This document shows, piece by piece, positions 35,094 to 45,823 of a stretch of 64,000 nucleotides of DNA (position 1 is its first letter; every line of letters begins with the position of its first letter). Position numbers and translations under genes: made by a program. Below the pieces are notes generated by a model. The model was not told where the DNA came from. It ran no database searches and was given only the letters and a program-made list of their open reading frames with translations. Origin of the DNA: Flaccisagitta enflata (taxonomy: Eukaryota > Chaetognatha > Sagittoidea > Aphragmophora); contig OZ231126.1 of the NCBI GenBank assembly GCA_965153355.1, positions 108,562,001-108,626,000 of the forward strand, given 5' to 3'.

Positions 35094-35944
35094 TTCTTCT
35101 TCTTCTTCTTCTTCTTCTTCTTCTTCTTCTTCTTCTTCTTCTTCTTCTTCTTCTTCTTCTTCTTCTTCTCTCACTCAGATCTTGTCCATACTTCAGCTCG
35201 TCCTTTGGTCCATCGATTGGCCTTTCTCAAATGAGAAAACGCGCAATTAATATGCCAATGAGTATGCTCCTGCCTAACCATTTATGAAATAATTTTTTCT
35301 CGGTTTTTTTGTTCTTTTAACAGGAGCAAAATCTGGAAAAAAGAAGTTCAAAGGTGGCAGAGGTTGCCGCAATAGAAGAGGTCGACCTGGAAAGAAAAAG
35401 GTAATGCTTCTATGAATCGGTTTTAGGCGTTTTAGCAGATGGATTAATGAGCTGATCTTTGCAAATAGTTGTTTACATCTTGTTAGGATGTAAAACGCTA
35501 AAAGATAAACAGTATCTCAGAAAAGTTTTGATCAAAATGGCTCAGTTTTATGCCAACAGTTTTTAGTCGTGGACACGCGACTCTACACCTTGTTGTGTCG
35601 GTCAGTCCGTTGGTCAGTCCATCCGTCCGTCGGTCCATCCGTAACATTTTTGAATCATGAGCGGTTTTTTGCATCACTGCTCCTGCCCAACCGTCCGCAA
35701 CTGGATTTACGTGTATTTGACCTTGCTTGTATAATCAGTAGCTCCATGAGGGGTTGGGTATTTTAGGCTGGATTTAGATCGGATGAAGATGTAGATTTTT
35801 CAAAATATCTCAATAAGTATGCCTTCTTTTTCTTTCTTCTAGACTTGGATGATCAAGGGAAGCTTCGAAATTCCCACGTCTCATCTCTCGGGGCCATTTA
35901 CGCAAATGCAGGAGGCTCAGCGTGTCCACCATGTCCTGTCATGA
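33301..35944 (+). CDS. Candidate four-exon gene encoding a small basic protein
   Basis: Inferred from splice signals and phase only. Exon 1 33301-33372 begins with ATG after '...atatacag' and ends 'ttttcag|gtgagc' (24 codons, phase 0 as read). Exon 2 lies after 'gcttgaaaatag' (about 34301-34371) and ends 'ttccgg|gtaaat'. Exon 3 (about 35324-35400) follows the strong acceptor 'ttgttcttttaacag' and ends 'aaaaag|gtaatg'. Exon 4 starts at 35843 after 'tttctttcttctag'. Exons 2, 3 and 4 share an open frame of consistent phase that ends at TGA 35942-35944; the exon 3 product is very basic, with an AT-hook-like core (RRGRPGKKK), so a DNA/RNA-binding role is possible. Exon 1 does not join exon 2 in that frame, so the 5' end may differ. 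Intron 1 holds a TA foldback; intron 2 a C element and the TTC array. Confidence 0.45.
33561..34119. mobile_element. TA-flanked foldback, ~220-bp arms
   Basis: TA at 33559-33560 and 34120-34121. The left end CAGCAGATCTCGTCTAGAC pairs with GTCTAGACGAGATCTACTG at the right; arms continue through 'cattatgggag', 'acatttccatgtattct' and 'agggaacattgctta'. Sits between exons 1 and 2 of the candidate gene. Confidence 0.88.
34382..34592 (+). repeat. C-family element, 5' hairpin lost
   Basis: 'cggctttgtcggtccatcgg', CCGT run, 'tcacaatttgctttttt', 'cctcactgctcctgcccaaatgatcaagtgacctc', 'cccacccgcacgcgacttgggtagccgtgtatctggccttgtt'. The best example of the family's distal half. Confidence 0.75.
34600..35173. 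repeat. (TTC)n microsatellite, ~570 bp, interrupted
   Basis: TTC/CTT array with scattered substitutions and unique islands (about 34858-34945). Gives poly-Phe, poly-Ser, poly-Leu and poly-Glu shadows on both strands; not coding. Confidence 0.98.
35562..35738 (+). repeat. C-family element
   Basis: 'agtcgtggacacgcgactctacaccttgttgtgtcgg', CCGT run, 'catcactgctcctgcccaaccgtccgcaactggatttacgtgtatttgaccttgct'. Located in intron 3 of the candidate gene. Confidence 0.75.
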
Positions 35945-36396
35945 AAGTCCCATCGATCGACTTTCAAATGTTGCCTTGGATCTGGTGTTTTCAAACTTAT
36001 CATTTGCAGACATTAGGTCAGTAAGCCTAGTGTGCAAACGATTCTACTCAGCACTCAAAGGATGTACAGACTTCTGGAATCATCAAAAAAAAAATGCTTA
36101 GGAACTGTCCCTCTGATATGGTTTTCAATTTCACAAAAGAAGAAAAAGAAGATGCAAGCAAAGTAAGAAAACAAGTCATGGCAGCATTGAAAGAAATTGG
36201 GTCACTTGATAAGCCTTACTCGAAAAACTACTGTCGAAAGTTTAGCGAAAGTGTGGATCAGTTAGCGTTTGATCCAGAATATAACAAACTGTTAGTGGTT
36301 CCCTGGTATTTGACCAGAAGGAACCCAATATACTCCCCTAGCAACGACACTTCCTGCACTACCTACACGGTCCTTAGAAGAAGAAGAGATGTGTAA
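35931..36396 (+). pseudogene. F-box protein fragment split by a frame change in an A run
   Basis: The ATG at 35931 has good context ('ccaccatgtcc') and opens a 56-codon frame with a clear F-box pattern: short leader, L-S-N-V, LDLVFSNLSFADIRSVSLVC, KRFYSAL, then FW. F-box motifs bind SKP1 in SCF ubiquitin ligases. The frame ends at TAG 36099-36101 immediately after a run of ten A (36084-36094 region); the overlapping frame from 36094 continues for 100 residues with a similar charged composition and ends at 36396. A one-base length change in the A run is the simplest explanation, either a real mutation or a sequencing error. The start overlaps the end of the upstream candidate exon by 14 nt. 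Confidence 0.6.
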
Positions 36397-36399
36397 GGC

Positions 36400-37009
36400 A
36401 AGGTGGTTATATTCCAGAGTAACAAGATAATCGGCAGGGTCCAGAACCCCTCTCAATACTCTTCCTCCTACTTCCTCTTCTCTATGTAGAGGAGGAGGAA
36501 GGGATAAATGTAGCTCGGGCACAGCGCGGCGGCGGGGGTGAGATAAGTAGGTTGAACAGCGAGGTTTGGGGTGGGGGTGCGTGATGGAGCGCGATATATG
36601 CGATAGGGTATCAGGCGCCCCACCGCTTAGAATATTTCAACGAGCATAGGGAGTGTCAAATATTTTTATTCATACCTAAATACACTAGTATATATCGCGC
36701 TCTTGGTTTAGGGCACTATGGAGTAGTTCTAGTTAATAGCGTGATCTAAGTGTTTCTTGAAGACTGAAAATGATTTTGAATGTTGAAGTGCTGTTTAACC
36801 ATCTTAAATACCCCTGCAAGTTACATAAAGCAAATGACAACATGAGCGAGGTGAGTAAAACTTGAATTGAGATGAGAGATCGGTTAAAAAAAGATAAGGC
36901 AAAGCATGGCTCTATATAGCAAGGATGACACGTTTGTGTTGGTGGTGGGATGGGGGCAGGGGGTAGGATACATATAAGAAAAGCATTGCAACTGGAATAA
37001 TGTGAAAAA
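36400..37009. other. No gene recognised
   Basis: Contains GGAGGA-rich sequence near 36470-36500. Open frames on the reverse strand have no recognisable domains. Confidence 0.35.
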
Positions 37010-37410
37010 CAAGGATAATTTTGGTTTGAATGCAATATTATGAAGAGATTAGGATTACTACATGTAGAACATAAAATGTATAACAAAAGCTGTACTTACA
37101 GTTGAAAGTAAAAAAAATGAAATTGATTTAATTTGATCATTGAATAAAAGAGACTGAAATAAGTGGAAAGGGGACTGAAATATTGTATAACAAATTTAGG
37201 GAAATTTGGTATTGAATGCAATATTATGTAGAAGGCGAGACTATGATTTGTAAAACATAAAATCCATAAAAAAGCTTTACAAAATGTGGGGCTGAAATAA
37301 TGTAAAAAAAACAAGAAGGGTAATTTGGAATTGAATGCAGTATTATACAGCAATATTACGACATGTAAGAACATGAAACAATTATAGTCCAGGCTTTTAA
37401 AAAAAAGCAT
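37010..37410. repeat. ~125-190-bp degenerate tandem repeat
   Basis: The marker 'ttgaatgcaatattatg' recurs near 37029, 37213 and 37334 together with 'tgtaaaacataaaat' and 'aatgtgaaaaacaagg'. Confidence 0.65.
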
Positions 37411-37429
37411 CGGCGATTCTGCAGCAAAG

Positions 37430-39830
37430 CTTGAAAATTTGCATACAGGGTAAGTTTTTGATGCTGAACAAGACTAGGATCGGTGCATGTCTGAATTTTT
37501 TATGGACCTACCTAAAAAATGCATTTTTTCAAAAAAAAAAATTTTCAAAATAGCGCCAACGCCAAACCGTACAACGGATCATCATAAAAATTTAGTTGAA
37601 GCAAAATATAGGTTTTTTTTACTTCCATACCAAATTTTATAAAAATCCGTTCACTAGAAGCGGAGTTATGGCTGTTTAAAGTCTGGGTACGTTTTTCAAA
37701 AAAACGCTATATTTGGTATTTGGCCAAAAAAATTGAAAAAATCATTTTTAGACCCCCAAATTTTGCATGGATATTACTTTGACCATTTTGCACCCACTGA
37801 AAAAAACGGATAAAAAAAATATTCAGTTTTGCTCCCGTTATGGCTAAAAAAACAAAAAACTGGATATCAAAATCTACACCCAATTTTCAAAAAAAGCTAA
37901 TTTTGTAAAAATAGCCTAATTTTTGATGCCAGCTCCAGGAATCAGTCCTCCATAGGCATAATTACTTGACTGCAAAGTTTTATAATGGTCCAAAAACAAA
38001 AAAACACAAAAAAACGGTTTAAAGTCTGAAAATTAGGCACTCAAAATTTTGCGTTTTTGGATACCTTTGGACATTTGGCACCGCTACGGCCAAACCCATA
38101 GAGCTAGTTGCCCCAAATTTTGCACATAAGTTGCCAAGCACCTGGGGCATCTTCATGCAAAATTTTAGGCCATATGGCCAAGTTTAGGTTACATTTTTTG
38201 GCTAAAAATCCCTAAAAAACGCCCAAAAAATGCAAAAAACTGGTTTTTTAGCCATATAGGCCAAACTATGTGTCTCACTATCATTAAATTTTGCATTGAT
38301 GGACTTGACCTCAACATGTACCTGCATGAAAAATTTCGTTGGCTTGTGATGAACCGATTTCTCTAAATTCAACTTTGAATTTTTTCAGAATTTTGCATTT
38401 CCATTTTTGAAATACATTTCTAGTTTTTCCAACCAAGATAGAGTGTTTTTTGATGCACACTGTGAGAATTTATTCTTCATAAGCATATTCACTTGGGTGC
38501 AAAATTTTACAATGGTCCAATAACACCAAAAACCTAAAATCACTGCTCAAAATCATGATATTAGGGGTACAAAATTTTGCATTTTTGGATATCTTTGGAC
38601 ACTTTGGCTTGCTACAGCCAAACGCCATGAGTTAGTGGCCCAAAATTTTGCACACAGCTTGCCAAGCACCAGGGCCATGTTTTTGCAAAATCTCAGCTTA
38701 TACCTCAAATGCTGAGAAGGATTTTTGGCCTAAAAATCCCCGAAAAAGGCCCAAAAAATGCAAAAAAATGGTTTTTTAGCCATATAGGCCAAACAATGTG
38801 TCACACCATCATAAAATTTTGCATGCCTGGACTTGACCTCAATATGTACCAGCATGAAAAATTTCATAGGCCTGTGATAAACCGTTTTCTCAAAATTCAA
38901 CTTTTAATTTTTTTAAAAATTTTGCATTTTCATTTTTGAAATCCATTTCTAATTTTTTCAACCAAGATAGAGTGTATTTTGATGCACATTTTGAGAAATT
39001 ATTCTTCATAAGCATATTCATTTGGGTGCAAAATTGTACAATGGTCTAATAACTCCAAAAACCTAAAATCACCGCTCAAAATTGTGATATTAGGGGTACA
39101 AAATCTTGCATTTTTGGACATCTTAGGACATTTTGGCTCGTTACAGCCAAACGCCTCGAGTTATCGGCCCAAGATTTTGCACACAGCTCACCAAGCACCA
39201 AGGCCATCTTTTTGCAAAATTTCAGCTTATACATTAATTGCTGAGAAGGATTATTTGCTTAAAAATCCCCAAAAAAAGGCCCAAAAAATGCAGAAAAAAA
39301 TGGTTTTTCAGCCATATAGGCCAAACTATGTGTCACACTATCATGATATTTGCATGCCTGGACTTGACCTCAATATGTACCTGCATGAAAAATTTCATTG
39401 GCCGGTGATAAACCATTTTTTTCAAAATTCAATTTTGAATTTTTTTGAAAAATATCGCACTTTTCATCAATTTCATTTTTTTGTAAAGATAGGGTGCACA
39501 TTGATACAGGCTTTGAAAATCTATTCTCCATGAGCAAATTCATTGAGATGCAAATTTTTTCAAAGGTCCAATGGCTCTGAAAATCTAGATTACTGCTCAT
39601 CATGAAATTAGGGGTCCAAAATTTTGCATTTTTTAATATTTTAAGACATTTGGTCTTGCTATGGCCAAGCGCTTTGGGCCAGTGGCCCCAAATTTTGCAC
39701 ACAAGTTGCCAAGCACCAGGGGCATCTTTTTGCAAAATTTTTATCCATAAATCAAAGGCCGTTGAAGTTTTTTAGCCTAGAAATGCCTAACAATGACCGT
39801 TGAATGCAGAAAATGTGTTTTTTTGGCTAT
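37430..39830. repeat. ~530-540-bp tandem repeat, degenerate
   Basis: 'ggacttgacctcaa.atgtacc.gcatgaaaaatttc' occurs near 38302, 38830 and 39359; 'ttgccaagcacc.ggg' near 38130, 38660, 39188 and 39705. Period is roughly 530 bp over about four units. The text is rich in 'gccaaattttgcac'. The short open frames are not conserved between units, so it looks non-coding. Confidence 0.8.
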
Positions 39831-39949
39831 ACACGGTGAACAAGCTCAAGTGGGGGAAAGTAGAAGCTCACCGCTGCTCAACGCGGCCAGATAGGGAAAA
39901 AATTCAAGCTTTACCTGAAAGAGAAAAGGCTGACATTTACTCTAATACC

Positions 39950-40440
39950 TTTTGTTAGACTTAGAACGCATTTTTTTGTTGTCCATAAGAATTTTACATT
40001 TTTTCCATTTTTTCACTATGAAGTCGCCAAATCGCGCGCTGCGCAAAGATTCCACTTTTAAAAAAGAGAGAGAAACTTGGATTGTTCGAAACGCGGGGTC
40101 AAAGCCAATAGAGACGCTCAGACGTGAATACATCACTCACTTCAAGATCACCAACAAGCATAAAGTCCCCAGAGCAGACAAATTCAAGCGGATCGTCGAC
40201 AGATTCAACCAAACGGGAGGTGTGACGCTGTTGTGTCGGGAACCAATCTTTCTTGGCAGAACCAAAGAAAACATCGACAAAGTTGAGGCTTTTTTCAAGG
40301 AAGACCAGCGACGCAGCATTTGTCAAGCCATGCGGGAGTTGAACTTGGCGTTTGGAACCATTTGGAACATCCTCCGTAAAGATCTCCACTGGAAGCCTTA
40401 CCGTTTGTTTATAAGTCCTTTTAAGCGGTTTATTGATTTA
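39950..40440 (+). pseudogene. Transposase-like N-terminal fragment (mariner-like HTH)
   Basis: The open frame to 40488 contains, from the internal Met at about 40018, a basic leader, 'ERETWIVRNAGSKPIETLRREY', a variable linker, and then a second HTH-like half 'RRSICQAMRELNLAFGTIWNIL' followed by 'KDLHWKPYR'. This paired helix-turn-helix layout, ending 'L-x-[LW]-x-x-Y-[KR]', is typical of mariner/DUF4817-type DNA-binding domains. The catalytic DDE/D part is missing: after 40410 the frame runs into TTAGGG-like repeats. Truncated transposase relic; assignment by motif layout only. Confidence 0.5.
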
Positions 40441-40522
40441 AGGGTGGGGTTAGGGATGGAGTTGGGATTGGTTTTAGGGTTAGGGTAAGGCTAGGGTTAG
40501 GGCTAGGGTGGGCTAGGTTTTA
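40440..40522. repeat. Degenerate TTAGGG-like (interstitial telomere-like) tract
   Basis: 'ggttagggatgg...ttttagggttagggtaaggctagggttagggctaggg' has about eight GGGTTA/GGGCTA units. Confidence 0.7.
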
Positions 40523-40740
40523 AATGTTTTCGCCGCTCCCATCCTTCTTCCTTCGCCAGAACCCAATTGCAGAAGGTGACACGTGATTCCTTGTTGGATA
40601 ATGGCTGCAGTAGGATGAAGGGGAGAATGAGGGGGAAGATCAGGACGATAAGAGTGAGGTGAAATGAAAAAGATTTTATGAAAAAAATATATGAAAATTT
40701 TTTTGATTGTTAGAATGATTGTTAAAATGGTTAAAGAATT

Positions 40741-40894
40741 TTGATTCTTGTTGATGATGCTTTGAAACGCCTTAACGATGGCGCTCTGGAACTTCTCGTC
40801 AACAAAGACTTGACACTGGAGGAAGCAATCCAGTACATCCGACGCTGCCACCTACGAGATGCAAAGATGAAGATTGCCGGAAAATACAACAACA

Positions 40895-40977
<83 letters not shown>

Positions 40978-41037
40978 AACAACAACAACAACAACAACAA
41001 CAACAGCAACAACAAAAACTTTGATGAATGTTCTTGA
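40741..41037 (+). pseudogene. Short protein-like fragment ahead of a GAC repeat
   Basis: About 47 residues before the repeat show non-random character (LELLVNKDLTLEEAIQYI), faintly like the end of a Gypsy-type Gag ('LL-x-x-x-DLTL-x-x-AI'). The frame then runs through (GAC)n (about 40893-40977) and (AAC)n (to ~41012). I cannot identify it with confidence; it may be a retroelement scrap. Confidence 0.25.
40893..41012. repeat. (GAC)n then (AAC)n microsatellites
   Basis: About 28 GAC units followed directly by AAC units with one AGC. Confidence 0.97.
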
Positions 41038-41394
41038 CGCCATCTCCACAAATGCTGCACTACGATGGCTGCGGACATCATAATGAGATTGCAAAGATTG
41101 CAAAGACGCAGACCAACGCTTTCGATCCGAGGAAGACATTCCGCTCAGCGCTAAAGCCACCCCGAAATTCTTATCTTGGAATTGATCTGTTTGTATGTCT
41201 GCCACCTTCTGTCTGTATGTATGTACATATTCAACTACCAGTTCAACCATGGAATCGAGGAAGAACTCAAAAACTTTGATATGAACCGACTCCCTTTGAC
41301 ATGAAAACTGTCTCGCAGATGTATCAAACCATTCATTCATTCATTCTCTCTTTGATTGACAAACTGTACGCCCTTTTCTTTGTGTGACAATCAT

Positions 41395-41640
41395 GTTATA
41401 AACGGGCCACTAGGCCAGGTCTCTCGCTATGACCGTTTGCTCGCACCGCTCACTCCACTCACTCGTTATGTTTGCTATACTCGCTTGCTTCATTCACTTC
41501 ACTCACTTCACCCCCTTACTCGTTAATCAATGAATCAATGATCAATCGAGTCTATGAACAAATGAATGAATGGATGACTGAATGGATGACTGAATGAATG
41601 AATGAATGAATGAATGAATTATTTGATCAAAGGATCAAAG
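41395..41640. repeat. CTCGCT/CACTCA-rich stretch and (GAAT)n
   Basis: 'ctcgctatgaccgtttgctcgcaccgctcactccactcactcg' resembles 43148-43240. GAAT repeat at about 41565-41620. Confidence 0.7.
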
Positions 41641-41699
41641 GAATGAAAGCGAGAAGGTAAATACATTGATGAAAATTTTCAACCAGTAAGAGGATGTAC

Positions 41700-41835
41700 A
41701 TGGCAGGACAGTCACAGACGGTTGCGCAGGAGCAGTAATGCAAAAACTGCTCTCAATTAAAAAATGGTTACGGACGGGTTGATGCACCAACGGACGGACC
41801 ACAGGGCAAGTTCTAGAGTCGCATGTCCATGAGTA
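41700..41835 (-). repeat. C-family remnant
   Basis: 'caggagcagtaatgcaaaaactgctc', 'gacggaccacagggcaagttctagagtcgcatgtccatgagtaaaaat': reverse C element with an eroded hairpin. Confidence 0.6.
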
Positions 41836-41924
41836 AAAATGCACGGTTTTGTAATTACTTCCCCCCCCCCAAAAAAAGCACATAGTTCAAGGAAAAGGAA
41901 CGAAAAAAAAAGAGACAGAAAAGA

Positions 41925-41928
41925 GTGA

Positions 41929-41980
<52 letters not shown>

Positions 41981-42060
41981 AGGAAAGAAAGAAAGAAAGA
42001 AAGAAAGAACGAACGAACGAAAGAAAAAAACAAAGAAAGAAAGAAAGAAAGAATGAAAGA
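41925..42060. repeat. (AAGA)n microsatellite
   Basis: Tetranucleotide AAAG array with (GAAC)3 interruption near 42005. Confidence 0.97.
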
Positions 42061-42077
42061 GAGAAAAAAAAGAAGAG

Positions 42078-42500
42078 AAAATAGTCGCAAAAGCGTTCGG
42101 TGGTCAGCGGTACCCGTGCCCTGCTTAGGTAGGTTATGATTGTAATTGAGGGTGGGAGCAGGGCAGCGGCCTCGTAGGGGTCAATGACCTATGCTTTCAC
42201 ACAGGAGAATTTTCTCTTTCTTCTTTTCCTTCTCCATCTCTTCTGTCCCCCCTCCAGGCCCATATCTCAGCCTCGATTTGGGCCTCAAAGATGGGATTTT
42301 GGCCCTAATATGGGATTTGGTCCTTGAGGTTGTGATTTGGGCCTCAAGACTGGGATTTGGGCCTCAAGGTTAGGATATGAGCCTCAAGGCTGAGATATAG
42401 GCCTAGAGGTTGGGGGGGGGGGGGAAACAAAGAAGAAGAAGGAGAAAATTCCCCCATGTGAAAGCATAGATCATCCACCCCTTTTGGGCCGATGCCCAAA
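42078..42500. mobile_element. B-family element, palindromic
   Basis: 'tagtcgcaaaagcgttcggtggtcagcggtacccgtgccctgc' tail, 'gggcagcggcctcgtaggggtcaatgacctatgctttcacacagg', minisatellite that inverts near 42280, then the inverse block to 42493. Confidence 0.8.
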
Positions 42501-42508
42501 AAGGAAAT

Positions 42509-42782
42509 AAAATAGTCGCAAAAGCGTTAGATGGTCAGCGGTACCTGTGCCCTGCTTAAGTATGTTGTGGTTGAAGTTGAGAGGGGAGCAGGGCAGCAGC
42601 CCCAGAGGGGTCGATGGCCTATTCTTTTGCATGTATGGGGAGTTTTCTCCTTCTCCTCCACACCCCCCTCCCCTCCAGCCTCCAGGCCCATATCTCAGCC
42701 TGGATGCCCATATCCCAGCCTCCAGGCCCAAATCCCAGTCTTGAGGCCATGGGTCATTGGCCCCTTCAGGGCCGCTGCCCAA
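42509..42782. mobile_element. B-family element
   Basis: Second B copy immediately adjacent: 'tagtcgcaaaagcgttagatggtcagcggtacctgtgccctgc', 'gcagcagccccagaggggtcgatggcc', ~20-bp 'aggcccatatctcagcctgg' units, and an inverted end at 42745-42782. Confidence 0.8.
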
Positions 42783-42872
42783 AAGGGGACCGACTGACCG
42801 ACCAACCGACTGACCAACTGACCAACCAACGGACGGACATAGCGGGGTGTAGTCGCGTAGCACGCGACTAAA
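42783..42872 (-). repeat. C-family hairpin end joined to B
   Basis: 'aaaaggggaccgactgaccgaccaaccgac...gacatagcggggtgtagtcgcgtagcacgcgactaaaaaa', with hairpin AGTCGCGTAGCACGCGACT. Confidence 0.8.
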
Positions 42873-43255
42873 AAATATATTTTGATGTATTTTTTATATC
42901 TATCAATAATTTCAGTATTGAGGCCAAAAATTCTCAAGTTTCTATGTTTATGTGTTACAATCCAAATCGAAAGGTGATTTTTCCTATTTTTGCATACAAA
43001 TAATCATCAACTTTTTCAACTAGTTAATATCTTATAGTTAACTAGCTAGTTAAAGTTGACAATTGCGAGTCCTATCGCATTTCTAGTCATTGAATTGTTT
43101 TAGACATCTCGTTCTAGACATCTTGTTCAGAAAGGAACATTTGGTTGCTCGCTATGTTCGTTCGCTCGCACCGTTCACTCGCTTTGCATTGCTCTGCATT
43201 GCTACGCTCACTTTTTTCCCTCGCTCCATTCATGTGCTCGCTTGCTCACTCAATT
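42873..43255. other. No gene recognised
   Basis: AT-rich, then a CTCGCT-rich block from 43148. Confidence 0.4.
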
Positions 43256-45205
43256 TCTGGGTCTATGGTCTCGATTTCCGAGTCTATGGTCTGGATTTCC
43301 GAGTCTGTGGTCTCGATTTCCGAGTCTGTGGTCTCGATTTCCGAGTCTGTGGTCTCGATTTCCGAGTCTGTGGTCTCAATTTCCGAGTCTGTGGTCTCGA
43401 TTTCCGAGTCTGTAGTCTCGATTTCCGAGTCTGTGGTCTCAATTCACGTCTGTGGTCTCAATTTCTGAGTCTGTGGTCTCTATTTGTGAGTCTGTGGTCT
43501 CTATTTCTGAGTCTGTGGTCTCTATTTCTGAGTCTGTGGTCTCTATTTCTGAGTCTGTGGTCTCAATTTCTGAGTCTGCGGGCGCAATTTCTGAGTCTCT
43601 GGTCTCAATTTCCGAGTTTGTGGGTGCAATTTTCGAGTCGATGAGCGCGATTTTTGAGTCAGGAGGCATGTTTGCTTGTGGGCGCAATTTCCGAGTCTGT
43701 AGGTGCGATTTTCGAGTCTGTGGGTTGCCATGTCCGAGTCTGCGGGCACAATTTCCTAGTCTGTGGGCGCGTTTTCCGAGTCTGTGGGCGCATTTTCCCA
43801 GTCTGTGGGTGCGATTTCCGAGTCTGTGGGCGCGATTACCGAGTCTGTGGGCGCAATTTCCGAGTGTGTGGGCGCAATTTCCGAGTGTGCGGGCGCGATT
43901 TCCGAGTGTGTGGGTGTAATTTTTGTGTCTGTGGGTGCCATTTTCGTGTCTGTGGGCGCAATTTCCGAGTCTGTGGGCGCAATTTCCGAGTCTGGGCGCA
44001 ATTTCCGAGTCTGTGGGTGTAATTTCCGAGTCTGTGGGCGCAATTTCCGAGTCTGTGGGCGCAATTTCCGAGTCTGAGGGCGCGTTTTCCGAGTCTGTGG
44101 GCGCGTTTTCCGAGTCTGTGGGCGCGTTTTCCGAGTCTGTGGGCGCGTTTTCCGAGTCTGTGGTCTCGATTTCCGAGTCTGTGGTCTCGATTTCCGAGTC
44201 TGTGGTCTCGATTTCCGAGTCTGTGGTCTCAATTTCCGAGTCTGTGGTCTCAATTTCCGAGTCTGTGGTCTCGATTTCCGAGTCTGTAGTCTCGATTTCC
44301 GAGTCTGTGGTCTCAATTCACGTCTGTGGTCTCAATTTCTGAGTCTGTGGTCTCTATTTGTGAGTCTGTGGTCTCTATTTCTGAGTCTGTGGTCTCTATT
44401 TCTGAGTCTGTGGTCTCTATTTCTGAGTCTGTGGTCTCAATTTCTGAGTCTGTGGTCTCAATTTCTGAGTCTCTGGTCTCAATTTCCGAGTTTGTGGGTG
44501 CAATTTTCGAGTCGATGAGCGCGATTTTTGAGTCAGGAGGCATGTTTGCTTGTGGGCGCAATTTCCGAGTCTGTAGGTGCGATTTTCGAGTCTGTGGGCG
44601 CCATGTCCGAGTCTGCGGGCACAATTTCCTAGTCTGTGGGCGCGTTTTCCGAGTCTGTGGGCGCATTTTCCCAGTCTGTGGGTGCGATTTCCGAGTCTGT
44701 GGGCGCGATTACCAAGTCTGTGGGCGCAATTTCCGAGTGTGTGGGCGCAATTTCCGAGTGTGCGGGCGCGATTTCCGAGTGTGTGGGCGTAATTTTTGTG
44801 TCTGTGGGTGCCATTTTCGTGTCTGTGGGCGCAATTTCCGAGTCTGTGGGCGCAATTTCCGAGTCTGGGCGCAATTTCCGAGTCTGTGGGTGTAATTTCC
44901 GAGTCTGTGGGCGCAATTTCCGAGTCTGTGGGCGCGTTTTCCGAGTCTGTGGGCGCGTTTTCCGAGTCTGTGGGCGCGTTTTCCGAGTCTGTGGGCGCGA
45001 TTTCCGAGTCTGGGAGCAGTTCCCGAGTCTGTGGGCGCGATTTCCGAGTCTGTGGGCGTGATTTCCGAGTCAGTGGGCGCAATTTCAAGATCTGTAGACG
45101 CGATTTCAAGGTCTGTAGACCCAATTTCAAGTTCTGTGGTTGCATAATTCAAGTTTGTGGTCTCGATTTTTGAGTCTGTGGTCAAGGTTCTCGAGTCTGT
45201 GGTCA
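43256..45205. repeat. 21-bp minisatellite with an ~874-bp higher-order repeat
   Basis: Units of form 'gtctgtgggcgcgatttccga' / 'gtctgtggtctcgatttccga', mostly 21 bp. Markers recur 874 bp apart: 'ctcaattcacgtctgtgg' at 43439 and 44313, 'gagtcaggaggcatgtttg' at about 43656 and 44530. So a block of ~41 units was duplicated as a whole. Because 21 is a multiple of three, several frames stay open on both strands; these are artefacts. Confidence 0.95.
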
Positions 45206-45823
45206 CAATAGCCACAGCTTTTTGAGAAAATAATATCCAATATTATTTTCATATTCTTCATGAAAATACGATTCAAACGATATGCTGAAACATATACTTT
45301 ATCGGTTATTATCTTAAAAAGTGGTGCCGGAAGGAAAAATCTTCTTCTGATCAGTAATTGTAACAGCCGCAATTTCGCGGCGCCTAAATAAGACAACAAC
45401 CTTGATGATTTTTTGTCGAATTAATTTTTTTAACACATGCGCGGCTACAGCGTCTTACAGCGTCAACCGATTTGGATGCGGTTTTTTTCTCTGGATCAAT
45501 TTTTTTAAGGAGCAAATTATCATATGTGCGGACATAGTGAAGGCGGCAGCGGCTGAGCCGCTATTTAACGTAAAAGTTGGAAAATAAGTGTTAGATTGCT
45601 ATGAAAATTACAGGGGGATCTGTTCGGACATTTTTTTATCACGGGGCAATGTATATGTGGACATTACGAATATGTACGCAAATTCTGCTGATTTTTACCC
45701 ATTTTAGATGTCTATATAAACTAACAAACTGTATCATAATAAATGCGACATCGCCATTTTTTGAAAACAAACAAAGTTTCAAACAGGGGTATTGCCCCGC
45801 ATTTTATAACCCTACTGTAAGGA
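45206..45823. other. No gene recognised
   Basis: Includes 'gccgcaatttcgcggc' (short palindrome near 45367) and CpG-containing sequence, but no convincing coding region. Confidence 0.4.

Noticed and set aside
34521-35250. Poly-Ser/Phe/Glu frames of more than 200 codons
   Set aside because: Shadows of the (TTC)n array located in an inferred intron.
36733-37410. Two reverse-strand frames of 104-117 codons with hydrophobic content
   Set aside because: They lie in degenerate tandem repeats, composition follows AT richness, and the repeat units do not conserve the frame.
43090-45215. Several long open frames on both strands (up to 242 codons)
   Set aside because: All derive from the 21-bp minisatellite, whose length is a multiple of three; no non-repeat coding sequence is attached.
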